Made by a program: the position numbers and the translations under genes
Notes under the pieces: model-generated
The model's database searches: none
What the model saw: the letters and a program-made list of their open reading frames with translations, nothing else
Told to the model about the DNA's origin: nothing
In this document: in pieces, positions 1 to 5,165 of the stretch
Layout: each line of letters starts with the position of its first letter
Position numbering within the stretch: position 1 is the stretch's first letter
NCBI GenBank assembly: GCA_958402495.1
Contig: CATXTS010000106.1
Location: 1 to 6,883 of the forward strand
Length of the DNA: 6,883 nucleotides
DNA from: an uncultured Clostridiaceae bacterium
GTDB taxonomy: Bacteria > Bacillota > Clostridia > TANB77 > CAG-508
Reading direction: 5' to 3'

Positions 1-77
1 GTGGCGGAACTGGCAGACGCGCTAGACTTAGGATCTAGTGGGAGACCGTGGGGGTTCAAGTCCTCTCATCCGCACCA
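1..77 (+). tRNA. tRNA-Leu (anticodon UAG), 5' end cut by window
   Basis: Transfer RNA for leucine, reading CUA codons. The anticodon stem CTAGA/TCTAG encloses the loop CTTAGGA, giving anticodon TAG. A long variable arm follows, as in class II tRNAs. The T-arm has loop TTCAAGT. The 3' acceptor strand CATCCGC (67-73), discriminator A74 and encoded CCA (75-77) are present. The matching 5' acceptor strand should read GCGGATG, but only its last G lies in the window, so about six bases are missing at the left edge. The tRNA 3' end points at an integrase gene 79 bases away, so this gene is very probably the attachment site and the element begins within its 3' half. Confidence 0.95.
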
Positions 78-88
78 TAAAAACAATA

Positions 89-124
89 AAATCCCTTTAG
101 TTTCAATAACTAGAGGGATTTTTT
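89..124 (+). terminator. Rho-independent terminator, probably bidirectional
   Basis: A 13-bp stem (89-101 paired with 109-121, one G-U pair) closes a 7-base loop. A run of T follows on the plus strand (to 124), and an A-rich tract lies on the other side. It can end tRNA transcription rightward and the repressor-immA-integrase operon leftward. Confidence 0.88.
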
Positions 125-135
125 ATTTTAAAATA

Positions 136-156
136 GTGTAATTTTGGTGTAATTTT
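136..156. repeat. Tandem 10-bp direct repeat, possible integrase arm sites
   Basis: GTGTAATTTT occurs at 136-145 and again at 147-156, an 11-base period of one helical turn. It lies between the tRNA attachment region and the 3' end of the integrase gene, overlapping that gene's last base. Tyrosine integrases with an N-terminal arm-binding domain use short direct repeats in this position. That role is inferred from position and phasing only. Confidence 0.45.
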
Positions 157-1349
157 TATATTTCATCTATCATTTTAGCAATATTATCGTCATCTTCTTT
201 TAAGTATTCGACATATACATCTAATGTTGTTCTAATACTACTATGTCCTAATCTACTAGAAACGTCTTTTACTTTTGCTCCTTTTTGTAATAAAATTGTA
301 GGATGGGTATGTCGTAACTGATGAAAATTTAAAATTGGTTGTATATGATTGATTTTTTGCCATGTTTTAAACCAATTTGTAAATGAAATAAAATTAATAT
401 TTTCAAAAAAGATATATTTCTTATCGGTATTTTTTTTATGATATTCATATAGTAATCTATTTAAAGAAGTAGGAATTTTGATTGTTCTTTTTCTACTAAA
501 GACTTTAGGCTCTTTTGAAATCCATTCACCTGGTTCTTGAGAATTATTATCTTTAACATATATCTGAACAATATTTATAGATAGCGTAGAATTATCATAA
601 TCATAATCTCTTTCCCATTCCAATCCAGCTAATTCTTCTTGTGAGAAACCTGTTTTTAGAGCTGTTTCTATTAGTATCTTTTTTGGACTTTCAGTAGTGT
701 CTAATGAATTTAAGTTATCTAATAATTTTAATACTTGATTGTAAGTATCTATATTATATGCTTTTATTTTCTCAGAAGTCTTATTTTTCATTTTTTCTAA
801 TTCACTAGGTAATCTTTCTAATTTTAAACTGTTTAACGGAATTTTTCTACATGGATTATTTTCAATATATTCCCATTCATAAGCCTTTTGCAAAGAACCT
901 GTTATTATTTCGTATATTTTTTCATAAGTACCACGAGAAATAGGTTTATTTTTCCTTTTCCCTTTATACATTGTTTCCCATGTTTTAGCTTCATTAAAAT
1001 AATCTTTTAAAATCTTAACATTTATTTCTTTTAATTGGTAATTTCCTAAGTAAGGTAAAATTCTATTGTTTAGATATGATTTATATTTAGGAGCAACAGA
1101 CTTAGAACAATCTACACGAATATAATCATCCATCCACATTTGACAAAATTCTGCATAAGAAAAATTAGTATTACAATAATTACCTTTATCTACACGAGTA
1201 ATAAAATCTGACAAAGATAGCTGAAGTCTTTTATCTGTTTTATAATCTCTAACATTATCCATTTCGATTGTTTCACTATAACGATTACCTTTAAGCATGT
1301 AATGAAATCTAAATTTATTCTTTGATATTTTCTGTATACTTCCAGCCAT
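156..1349 (-). CDS. int: Tyrosine recombinase (phage/ICE integrase)
   Basis: Site-specific recombinase of 397 aa, expected to integrate and excise the element at the adjacent tRNA-Leu gene. Residues 1-60 look like an AP2-type arm-binding domain, 63-170 like the SAM-like core-binding domain, and 200-390 like the catalytic domain. Visible catalytic residues are K282, H343 and R346 (HQLRH), H369 (LGHSS) and the nucleophile Y379 (DVY). The first catalytic Arg, normally in TG-x-R-x-x-E-L, is Ser236 here (TGFSQEEL). The ATG directly follows the immA stop codon with no gap, and its GGAGGT site (1357-1362) lies inside immA, so the two are translationally coupled. Length is normal for the family. Whether Ser236 leaves the enzyme active is unknown. 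Confidence 0.93.
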   Translation of the reverse strand: MAGSIQKISKNKFRFHYMLKGNRYSETIEMDNVRDYKTDKRLQLSLSDFITRVDKGNYCNTNFSYAEFCQMWMDDYIRVDCSKSVAPKYKSYLNNRILPYLGNYQLKEINVKILKDYFNEAKTWETMYKGKRKNKPISRGTYEKIYEIITGSLQKAYEWEYIENNPCRKIPLNSLKLERLPSELEKMKNKTSEKIKAYNIDTYNQVLKLLDNLNSLDTTESPKKILIETALKTGFSQEELAGLEWERDYDYDNSTLSINIVQIYVKDNNSQEPGEWISKEPKVFSRKRTIKIPTSLNRLLYEYHKKNTDKKYIFFENINFISFTNWFKTWQKINHIQPILNFHQLRHTHPTILLQKGAKVKDVSSRLGHSSIRTTLDVYVEYLKEDDDNIAKMIDEI

Positions 1350-1772
1350 TTAAATTACCTCCAATAGACCATTGGCTTTATAATATTGAAAAGCCATTTC
1401 AAATAAGTCTTCTGTTACTCCTAATTCTTCAGCAAATTCATTTTTAGACCTTTTTCCTTGCTTATACAATTCCTTTATCTCATTTGGTTTAATAATAGTT
1501 TTAAAGGCCCACTTTTTTGCTTTGTACTCCTGTTTAGATATTAATTCATTGTTAGTACAAAGAGGAGAATAAATAGCATCACAATAATAGTGCCCTAACT
1601 CTTCAGCTAAAACACTTTTTTCCTTAGAAGATGAATCTATAATCTTGTAATTTAATGCAATTGAGTTGTTATTTTTATATTTTAAAAAACAACCATTGCA
1701 ATTATCTATATAATAACTATATATTTTTATATTTTCCTTATCAGCTAAGCTGTATAGTTTATTTAGCTCCAT
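1350..1772 (-). CDS. ImmA/IrrE-like protein next to repressor
   Basis: A 140-aa protein related to the ImmA/IrrE metallopeptidases, which in elements such as ICEBs1 cleave the neighbouring XRE repressor to induce excision. The recognisable core is LAEELGHYY (residues 55-63), followed by a helix with E82 (QEYKAKKWA) in the position of the third zinc ligand. The usual HExxH reads EELGH here, so the first His is Glu57 and only H61 is kept. I recall this variant from other Firmicute phage proteins, so it may mark a subfamily rather than a mutation. The C-terminal part (about 105-130) resembles the helical tail of the family. The start has a modest GGGGA site. The gene lies 24 bases after the repressor stop and abuts the integrase, forming one operon. 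Confidence 0.8.
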   Translation of the reverse strand: MELNKLYSLADKENIKIYSYYIDNCNGCFLKYKNNNSIALNYKIIDSSSKEKSVLAEELGHYYCDAIYSPLCTNNELISKQEYKAKKWAFKTIIKPNEIKELYKQGKRSKNEFAEELGVTEDLFEMAFQYYKANGLLEVI

Positions 1773-1796
1773 AACTATCCCCGTAAAAATAAAATT

Positions 1797-2141
1797 TTAG
1801 TGTTCCTTCTTATCTTCTTCAATAGTAAATCTAATAAACTTTCGTATTCTTTCTTTTTGCTCTTCTGTTAATTTTTCATATTCTTGCCTTGACATACCTA
1901 TTAATGCTTCGTTTAAAATATCTTGTTCTATATTCTGAGGATTACGTATATCTGACTTACATAAAATGTAGTCTATACTACAATCAAAAATATCGGACAA
2001 TTTTATAAGAACTTCTAAACTAGGTTTTCTGTCATCTTTTTCATACATACTAACGATACCTTTTGAGGATAAATTTAGTTTTTTTGCAAGTTCCTCTTGC
2101 GTAATATTTTTTTCGTCTCTTAATTGCCTAATACGGTTCAT
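1797..2141 (-). CDS. XRE-family (cI-like) lysogeny repressor
   Basis: A 114-aa DNA-binding protein that should keep the lytic promoter off and regulate itself. The N-terminal HTH_3 domain spans about residues 4-60; helix-turn-helix core LTQ-type motif: ITQEELAKKLNLSSKGIVSM, then the family-typical KPSLEVLIKLSDIF. A short charged C-terminal tail replaces the cleavage domain of larger repressors, fitting regulation by the neighbouring ImmA-like protein. I start it at ATG 2141. A GTG at 2153 is in frame, but it overlaps the TAGAAAG ribosome site and sits only about 8 bases from the predicted transcription start. The promoter at 2168-2197 lies just upstream. It is the first gene of the leftward repressor-immA-integrase operon. 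Confidence 0.92.
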   Translation of the reverse strand: MNRIRQLRDEKNITQEELAKKLNLSSKGIVSMYEKDDRKPSLEVLIKLSDIFDCSIDYILCKSDIRNPQNIEQDILNEALIGMSRQEYEKLTEEQKERIRKFIRFTIEEDKKEH

Positions 2142-2167
2142 ATACTCACTCACTTTCTAATAAATAT

Positions 2168-2197
2168 ATTATAGCATACTATAAGTATACTTTTCAA
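2168..2197 (-). promoter_or_regulatory. Leftward lysogeny promoter with operator-like palindromes
   Basis: On the minus strand, -35 TTGAAA (2197-2192), 18-base spacer and -10 TATAAT (2173-2168) face the repressor. The spacer holds ATACT-ATA-AGTAT (2176-2188), overlapped by the perfect palindrome AAGTATACTT (2183-2192). The core ACT-AT-A/T-AGT also occurs in the rightward promoter, so these are likely operators for the XRE proteins. Confidence 0.8.
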
Positions 2198-2269
2198 TAT
2201 AAAAACAAAAAAAGTTTTCTTAGAGTTAACTGAACTACAGGGAAATATGAAAAAACTCGGAAAAAAGTA

Positions 2270-2306
2270 TTGACATATCACTATTAGTGAGATATACTAA
2301 TCTCAC
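2270..2306 (+). promoter_or_regulatory. Rightward early promoter with overlapping operators
   Basis: -35 TTGACA (2270-2275), 17-base spacer and -10 TATACT (2293-2298) form a near-consensus promoter for the cro-like gene. Two inverted repeats share a middle half-site. TCACT-ATT-AGTGA (2278-2290) fills the spacer, and GTGAGAT-ATACTA-ATCTCAC (2287-2306) covers the -10 and start region. A repressor bound here would block RNA polymerase directly. Confidence 0.85.
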
Positions 2307-2338
2307 ATTAAGAGAGAAAATGAAAGGAGATGAAAGAA

Positions 2339-2533
2339 ATGAAAAGAAAAAAATTGAAAGAATTTAGAGAAAAAATGAATTTAACACAAGAAAAAATGGC
2401 GCAGATATTAGAAATTACAGTAGCACATTATAAGTCTATAGAATATGGATACAGAAATCCTAGCTTTGAATTATTAAAAAGAATAAAAGATATTTTTCCG
2501 AGAGCTAGTATAGATAAAATTTTTTTATCTTAA
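2339..2533 (+). CDS. Small XRE-family regulator (Cro-like)
   Basis: A 64-aa protein that is almost entirely one helix-turn-helix domain: LTQEKMAQILEITVAHYKSI (residues 15-34), then the typical YRNPSFELLKRI stretch. It is the first gene rightward from the early promoter, in the position of Cro, and probably opposes the leftward repressor at the shared palindromes. ATG 2339 is chosen because AAGGAG (2324-2329) lies 9 bases upstream. An in-frame ATG at 2330 touches that site and is unlikely to be used. It could instead act as an activator of the early operon. The family is clear; the exact role is inferred from position. Confidence 0.85.
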   Translation: MKRKKLKEFREKMNLTQEKMAQILEITVAHYKSIEYGYRNPSFELLKRIKDIFPRASIDKIFLS

Positions 2534-2567
2534 TTGTACACTTAAAGTAAACAAGAAGGAGGAATAA

Positions 2568-2825
2568 ATGTACAAGCCATTAGAAGAATTTTTAAAACAA
2601 GAAGAGTATAAATATTTCACTCTAAGAAAATTACAAATATTACACCAAAAAGGTTACTTAAAAACGATTACGGGAGAAAATGGAAAGCATTTAACTACAG
2701 AACAATGGCTAAAAGAAGCAATAGAACGAGAAGCAGAGTATAAGGTAATAAGCGATAAAATAGAAATAAATGCTATGCTAAAAAGAAAGCCATTGCGAAA
2801 AAATAATGTATTAAGAATTGTCTGA
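2568..2825 (+). CDS. Small phage protein of unknown function (85 aa)
   Basis: Not recognised. An 85-aa basic protein with a strong AGAAGGAGG site (2554-2562) ahead of ATG 2568. The first half, FTLRKLQILHQKGYLKTI (residues 17-34), has the look of a helix-turn-helix or winged-helix recognition unit. A short turn (TGENGKHLTTEQW) and an acidic helix follow, then a Lys/Arg-rich tail (71-83). Early position after a Cro-like gene is also where excisionases are found, but no excisionase signature is visible. It sits 34 bases after the cro-like gene in the same operon. Confidence 0.75.
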   Translation: MYKPLEEFLKQEEYKYFTLRKLQILHQKGYLKTITGENGKHLTTEQWLKEAIEREAEYKVISDKIEINAMLKRKPLRKNNVLRIV

Positions 2826-2841
2826 AAGTAGGTGAGAACAA

Positions 2842-2940
2842 ATGAAAAATAAAATCATAAAAGAAACATTAAGTTTAACAGCATCTATCGGTTTTGGAGT
2901 AATGACAGGAATGTTTTACGCAATATGGATTTTAAAATGA
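2842..2940 (+). CDS. 32-aa predicted membrane peptide
   Basis: A very small gene read from ATG 2842 to TGA 2938-2940, with AGGTGA (2830-2835) six bases upstream. The product starts MKNKIIKE, then has one hydrophobic stretch (about residues 11-31: SLTASIGFGVMTGMFYAIWI) long enough to cross the membrane, with positive charges N-terminal. It lies 16 bases after the 85-aa gene, and its stop is immediately followed by the ribosome site of the next gene, so it fits the operon tightly. Function unknown. Confidence 0.65.
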   Translation: MKNKIIKETLSLTASIGFGVMTGMFYAIWILK

Positions 2941-2955
2941 AAGGAGGTGAGAAAG

Positions 2956-3315
2956 ATGGAAATAGTATTAAGTTTGGTAATCTTACTTATAGGCATAATG
3001 ATAGGTTATTCAATAGGAACAAAAGAAAAATTAAGAATGATAAATGTTGTAGAAAGATACAAAGAATCAAACAAAGAATTGAGACAAGAAGTAGAATTTA
3101 AAGATTTAGTTATTTACAAATTAAAGAAAGAAACATTAGAAGTTAAGAACAGTTTATTACAAGTACTAAAAGAAACAGATAACATATTAAATCAAAACAC
3201 TTATGACAGATTAGATTTAGTAAGAAGTAATGCATCAAAGTATTTAAAAGAACAAGTAGATATTTTAGAAAAAGACATAAAAATAGAGCTATCAGATGAC
3301 GACAATCAACAATAG
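2956..3315 (+). CDS. Membrane-anchored coiled-coil protein (119 aa)
   Basis: Not recognised by family. Residues 3-21 form one hydrophobic membrane segment (EIVLSLVILLIGIMIGYSIG). A long charged helical region (about 22-110) follows with Leu/Val spacing suggesting coiled coil, ending in an acidic tail (SDDDNQQ). It probably sits in the membrane with a cytoplasmic helical rod. ATG 2956 is preferred: AAGGAGGTGA (2941-2950) lies 5 bases upstream, whereas the in-frame GTG 2947 is inside that site. Similar single-pass proteins are common in Firmicute phage early regions with no known role. It is the last gene before the inverted 3413-3646 unit. Confidence 0.8.
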   Translation: MEIVLSLVILLIGIMIGYSIGTKEKLRMINVVERYKESNKELRQEVEFKDLVIYKLKKETLEVKNSLLQVLKETDNILNQNTYDRLDLVRSNASKYLKEQVDILEKDIKIELSDDDNQQ

Positions 3316-3381
3316 CTCAAAAACAGTTATATAAACATATCTATATTTGATTATAACAGAATAATTTAAGTGTGTCAAATG

Positions 3382-3418
3382 CCCGCCGAAGCGGGAGAGA
3401 CGGATAAGTGTTCTATCC
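3382..3418. terminator. Two GC-rich hairpins at the 3' end of the inverted 77-aa gene
   Basis: Read on the minus strand, GGATA...TATCC (3418-3414 with 3406-3402) overlaps the stop of the 77-aa gene. Then CCCGC-TTCG-GCGGG (3395-3382) forms a UUCG-tetraloop hairpin, a very stable type. Only a short T run follows, so termination is plausible but not a textbook case. It is the most GC-rich patch in its neighbourhood. Confidence 0.5.
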
Positions 3419-3646
3419 CAAAAGCATGCTCTCAATAAACTCTTGCGTGTCTTCAGGAAGGGAATCATATTTCCAACAATCCGCCTCTGTTATTGGTTCA
3501 AGATGAGGTGTACTTTCATATTTTGTAATTTTCACCCGAATTTTAAGGGATGAATCATCGTAAAACAGAATGATAATAGTATATCTTGATTTAGTAATTC
3601 TTTTTACGTCTACACAGAAACGCAGTTCGTCTCTAGTTTTCCTCAT
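3413..3646 (-). CDS. Unrecognised 77-aa protein, inverted single-gene unit
   Basis: Not recognised. The protein alternates short charged and hydrophobic strands (CVDVKR, YTIIILFYDD, LKIRVKITKY), suggesting a small beta-sheet fold, then an acidic helix (PEDTQEFIESMLLG). ATG 3646 is chosen because AGGAGGT lies 6 bases upstream; an in-frame ATG at 3679 has no such site. It has its own promoter (3714-3742) and hairpins at its end. It is transcribed against the surrounding early genes. Codons such as CGG, GCG, CTT and ACG are more frequent than in its AT-rich neighbours. This is the profile of a moron, an independently expressed accessory gene acquired from another source. Its function cannot be inferred. 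Confidence 0.75.
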   Translation of the reverse strand: MRKTRDELRFCVDVKRITKSRYTIIILFYDDSSLKIRVKITKYESTPHLEPITEADCWKYDSLPEDTQEFIESMLLG

Positions 3647-3678
3647 ACTTGTACCTCCTGCCACATATGGCTGAAACA

Positions 3679-3708
3679 AAGTTACATAGCGTATAGCTAT
3701 AAGTTACA
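3679..3708. repeat. AAGTTACA direct repeat and TATAGCTATA palindrome
   Basis: AAGTTACA occurs at 3679-3686 and 3701-3708, a 22-base spacing of about two helical turns. The perfect palindrome TATAGCTATA (3692-3701) lies between them. They cover the predicted transcription start and leader of the inverted 77-aa gene, where a repressor could act. No cognate regulator is identified. Confidence 0.4.
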
Positions 3709-3713
3709 CTTAA

Positions 3714-3742
3714 ATTATAACATATTAACATAAAAAAATCAA
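3714..3742 (-). promoter_or_regulatory. Promoter of the inverted 77-aa gene
   Basis: On the minus strand, -35 TTGATT (3742-3737), a 17-base spacer and -10 TATAAT (3719-3714) precede the gene, with a leader of about 60 bases. The separate promoter supports independent expression of this gene. Confidence 0.7.
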
Positions 3743-3806
3743 ATTTTTGCAAATGTTCAGTTTAGAGAAAAACGCATGTTACAATAAAAAGGAAGGAGAA
3801 AAAGAT

Positions 3807-3989
3807 ATGGAAACAGTAAGACCAAGGGGAACAGATAAAGCAAAAGTAATACAAGTTATTCAAACGGAGTCTATGTTAGGAAGAGGAATACCAGAAGACC
3901 CAGTACGAATTATATATCAATACTGGGACTTTAAAGGGAATTTATTAGCTAAAAATGATACATTAAAAAATAATTCTATGGAGAGTTAA
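3807..3989 (+). CDS. Conserved small phage protein (60 aa)
   Basis: A 60-aa protein of a family I recall from many Firmicute phages, with the pattern RG-x-D-KAKVIQVI-x-TES, G-x-G-x-x-x-DPVR and YWD-x-x-GNLLA. All are present here (residues 6-50). No function has been established to my knowledge; the strand-turn-strand look suggests a small beta fold. ATG 3807 is chosen because AAGGAG (3793-3798) lies 8 bases upstream; an in-frame ATG at 3747 has no ribosome site. No clear promoter lies immediately upstream. Its last 14 bases overlap the 3' end of the opposing DUF4145-like gene (3976-3989), so the two transcripts converge. Confidence 0.8.
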   Translation: METVRPRGTDKAKVIQVIQTESMLGRGIPEDPVRIIYQYWDFKGNLLAKNDTLKNNSMES

Positions 3990-4662
3990 GAATTTCATCA
4001 GCTTCGTCGACATTCATATTATAAAGAATGAAGTAAACCGTCGTATTAATAAATCGTTTTAAATCATTTATATCCTTATCTTCAAACTTCTTAATATAAT
4101 GTGTTTCATCATTTCCTAACCAAGCAGAAGCTTTAGCGGTTTTCTTTAGCCTATCGTCATCTATATAGTTTTCGATACATTGAGCTAAAGGTTTTTTTGA
4201 AATATTATCAATCTCTAATGGATTTTTAAAAATACAATAATCCTTAATAAGAAATTCTAAAGCTTTTCTATAACCTATACCAGCTATTTCATCAAGACTA
4301 TAATGTTCAGCTTCTAGTGCTTGATTATATATCTTAACAAAAGAAGGAGAAACAGAATTGATACAATCTTCAAATTCTTGATTTTGAAAATGGGAAGGTG
4401 CAGAGTATAAGAACTTTATTTCCTTATAATAATAACCAATTGAATTATGTTGGTCAAGCTTTAAAGAATATGAGCTAATAAAGGATTTTTTACAAAAAGT
4501 ACACTCGAAAAATACTGTAAATATAGTTGAATTAGTTTCTCCAAATTCATGTATTCTAGAACTTAACAAAACAGGTTCTATTGCATGGGAGCAAATAGGA
4601 CATATGTCTGGTTCATTAAATGTAACATATATGCCATCTCTAGTTTTATGGTCTTTTATCAT
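3976..4662 (-). CDS. DUF4145-like protein with N-terminal zinc ribbon
   Basis: A 228-aa protein. Residues 15-65 hold a zinc ribbon with C21-x2-C24 (CPIC) and C54-x2-C57 (CTFC). From about residue 110 to the end the sequence matches the DUF4145 pattern I know: YNQALEAEHYSLDEIAGIGY, RKALEFLIKDY, then AKASAWLGNDETHY with H188, and a final helix. DUF4145 proteins are often found with restriction or other defence genes and in mobile elements; their activity is not established. It follows the Arc-like gene by 8 bases, and its AGGTG ribosome site overlaps that gene's stop, so the two are one operon under RHH control. It occupies the place of ant in a P22 immI-like layout. A defence, antirepressor or toxin role are all possible. 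Confidence 0.75.
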   Translation of the reverse strand: MIKDHKTRDGIYVTFNEPDICPICSHAIEPVLLSSRIHEFGETNSTIFTVFFECTFCKKSFISSYSLKLDQHNSIGYYYKEIKFLYSAPSHFQNQEFEDCINSVSPSFVKIYNQALEAEHYSLDEIAGIGYRKALEFLIKDYCIFKNPLEIDNISKKPLAQCIENYIDDDRLKKTAKASAWLGNDETHYIKKFEDKDINDLKRFINTTVYFILYNMNVDEADEILNSP

Positions 4663-4670
4663 AATAACAC

Positions 4671-4811
4671 CTACTTCTTCTCATTAATATATTGTTTAAG
4701 AATATATTCAATCTCTTTATTAAGAGAACGACCATCCTCTTCAGCAAATTCTTTAATTTTATCTATAACGTCACTATCAATACGTAATGGGTAAGGAACA
4801 ATGTTTCCCAA
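4671..4811 (-). CDS. Arc-like ribbon-helix-helix repressor (46 aa, TTG start)
   Basis: A 46-aa DNA-binding protein of the Arc/Mnt RHH fold. The strand VPYPLRID (residues 4-11) supplies the base-contacting beta residues. Helix A is about 13-25, and the turn plus helix B is EEDGRSLNKEIEYILKQYI (24-42), very close to the AEENGRS-N-SEI signature of phage P22 Arc and Mnt. It starts at TTG 4811, nine bases after AAGGAG; another TTG at 4820 touches the ribosome site. It is first in an operon with the DUF4145-like gene and is likely self-repressing through the TGATATCA palindromes at 4812-4819 and 4838-4845. Small size and the TTG start make it easy to miss, but signature and site make it convincing. 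Confidence 0.88.
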   Translation of the reverse strand: MGNIVPYPLRIDSDVIDKIKEFAEEDGRSLNKEIEYILKQYINEKK

Positions 4812-4915
4812 TGATATCAACTCCTTTAATATTTATTTGATATCATTATTATACCATTATTAAATTTAAAAGTAAAGAAAAATGTTGAAAAATGAGCAAC
4901 TTATAAATGATATCA
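4812..4915. promoter_or_regulatory. Three perfect TGATATCA palindromes (candidate RHH operators)
   Basis: TGATATCA occurs at 4812-4819, 4838-4845 and 4908-4915. The first lies between the ribosome site and start codon of the Arc-like gene, the second at its predicted transcription start, the third upstream between the two divergent promoters. Three identical 8-bp palindromes in about 100 bases are more than AT-richness readily explains. The half-site TGATAT also appears at the divergent promoter. Confidence 0.65.
4848..4876 (-). promoter_or_regulatory. Promoter of the Arc-like/DUF4145 operon
   Basis: On the minus strand, -35 TTTACT (4876-4871), a 17-base spacer and -10 TATAAT (4853-4848). 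The predicted start point falls within the TGATATCA palindrome at 4838-4845, so repression by a bound RHH protein is the simple reading. Confidence 0.7.
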
Positions 4916-4945
4916 CAAATATATAATAAAAATATATAAAATATA

Positions 4946-4986
4946 TTGACAAATAATTTTAAATGATATATAAGTAATATATCAAA
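4946..4986 (+). promoter_or_regulatory. Second rightward promoter with inverted-repeat operator
   Basis: -35 TTGACA (4946-4951), 17-base spacer, -10 TATAAG (4969-4974). Perfect 8-bp arms TGATATAT (4964-4971) and ATATATCA (4979-4986) flank a 7-base spacer and cover the -10 and start point. Another ATATATCA follows at about 4990-4997. It should drive the second RHH gene and the recombination module beyond. Confidence 0.75.
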
Positions 4987-5018
4987 AATATATCACAACA
5001 TGAAAGGGAGTGAAAATA

Positions 5019-5165
5019 TTGGAAAAAGCGAAATTTGTAGTAAGAATACCACAAGAGTTAAATGAAAAATTAGCAGAAATATCAAAACAACAAGGAATAG
5101 CAAAAAATGCATTGATAGTACAAGCCCTATGGAAAGTACCAAAAGAATATAAGGAGGTGAAATAA
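5019..5165 (+). CDS. Ribbon-helix-helix DNA-binding protein (48 aa, TTG start)
   Basis: A 48-aa protein with the RHH pattern: strand KFVVRIPQ (residues 5-12), helix A ELNEKLAEISKQQG (13-26), turn and helix B IAKNALIVQALWKV (27-40). It is less Arc-like than the minus-strand partner and closer to CopG-type or general phage RHH regulators. It begins at TTG 5019 with GGGAG about 8 bases upstream; no ATG lies in this frame. It is divergent from the Arc-like gene, shares the 4812-5018 control region, and directly abuts the next gene. By layout it stands where mnt stands in P22 immI. It probably binds its own promoter at 4964-4986. Cross-regulation of the other operon is inference. Confidence 0.82.
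   Translation: MEKAKFVVRIPQELNEKLAEISKQQGIAKNALIVQALWKVPKEYKEVK

Noticed and set aside
2142..2153. GTG 2153 as the repressor start
   Set aside because: It overlaps the TAGAAAG ribosome site and is too close to the predicted transcription start. ATG 2141 fits spacing and family N-terminus.
2947..2955. GTG 2947 as start of the membrane/coiled-coil gene
   Set aside because: It is part of the AAGGAGGTGA ribosome site itself; ATG 2956 has correct spacing.
3382..3418. Riboswitch or small RNA at the GC-rich hairpins
   Set aside because: Only two short stems are present, placed at a gene's 3' end; a terminator-like or stability element explains them better.
4585..4794. Plus-strand open frame of 69 codons
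   Set aside because: It lies antisense to the Arc-like gene and the start of the DUF4145-like gene, has no ribosome site, and its product is low-complexity and Ser/Leu/Ile rich. It is a shadow.
4850..5000. Replication origin or centromere-like iterons in the AT-rich region
   Set aside because: The repeats are explained by promoter-centred palindromes next to two RHH genes; no initiator gene or regular iteron spacing is seen.
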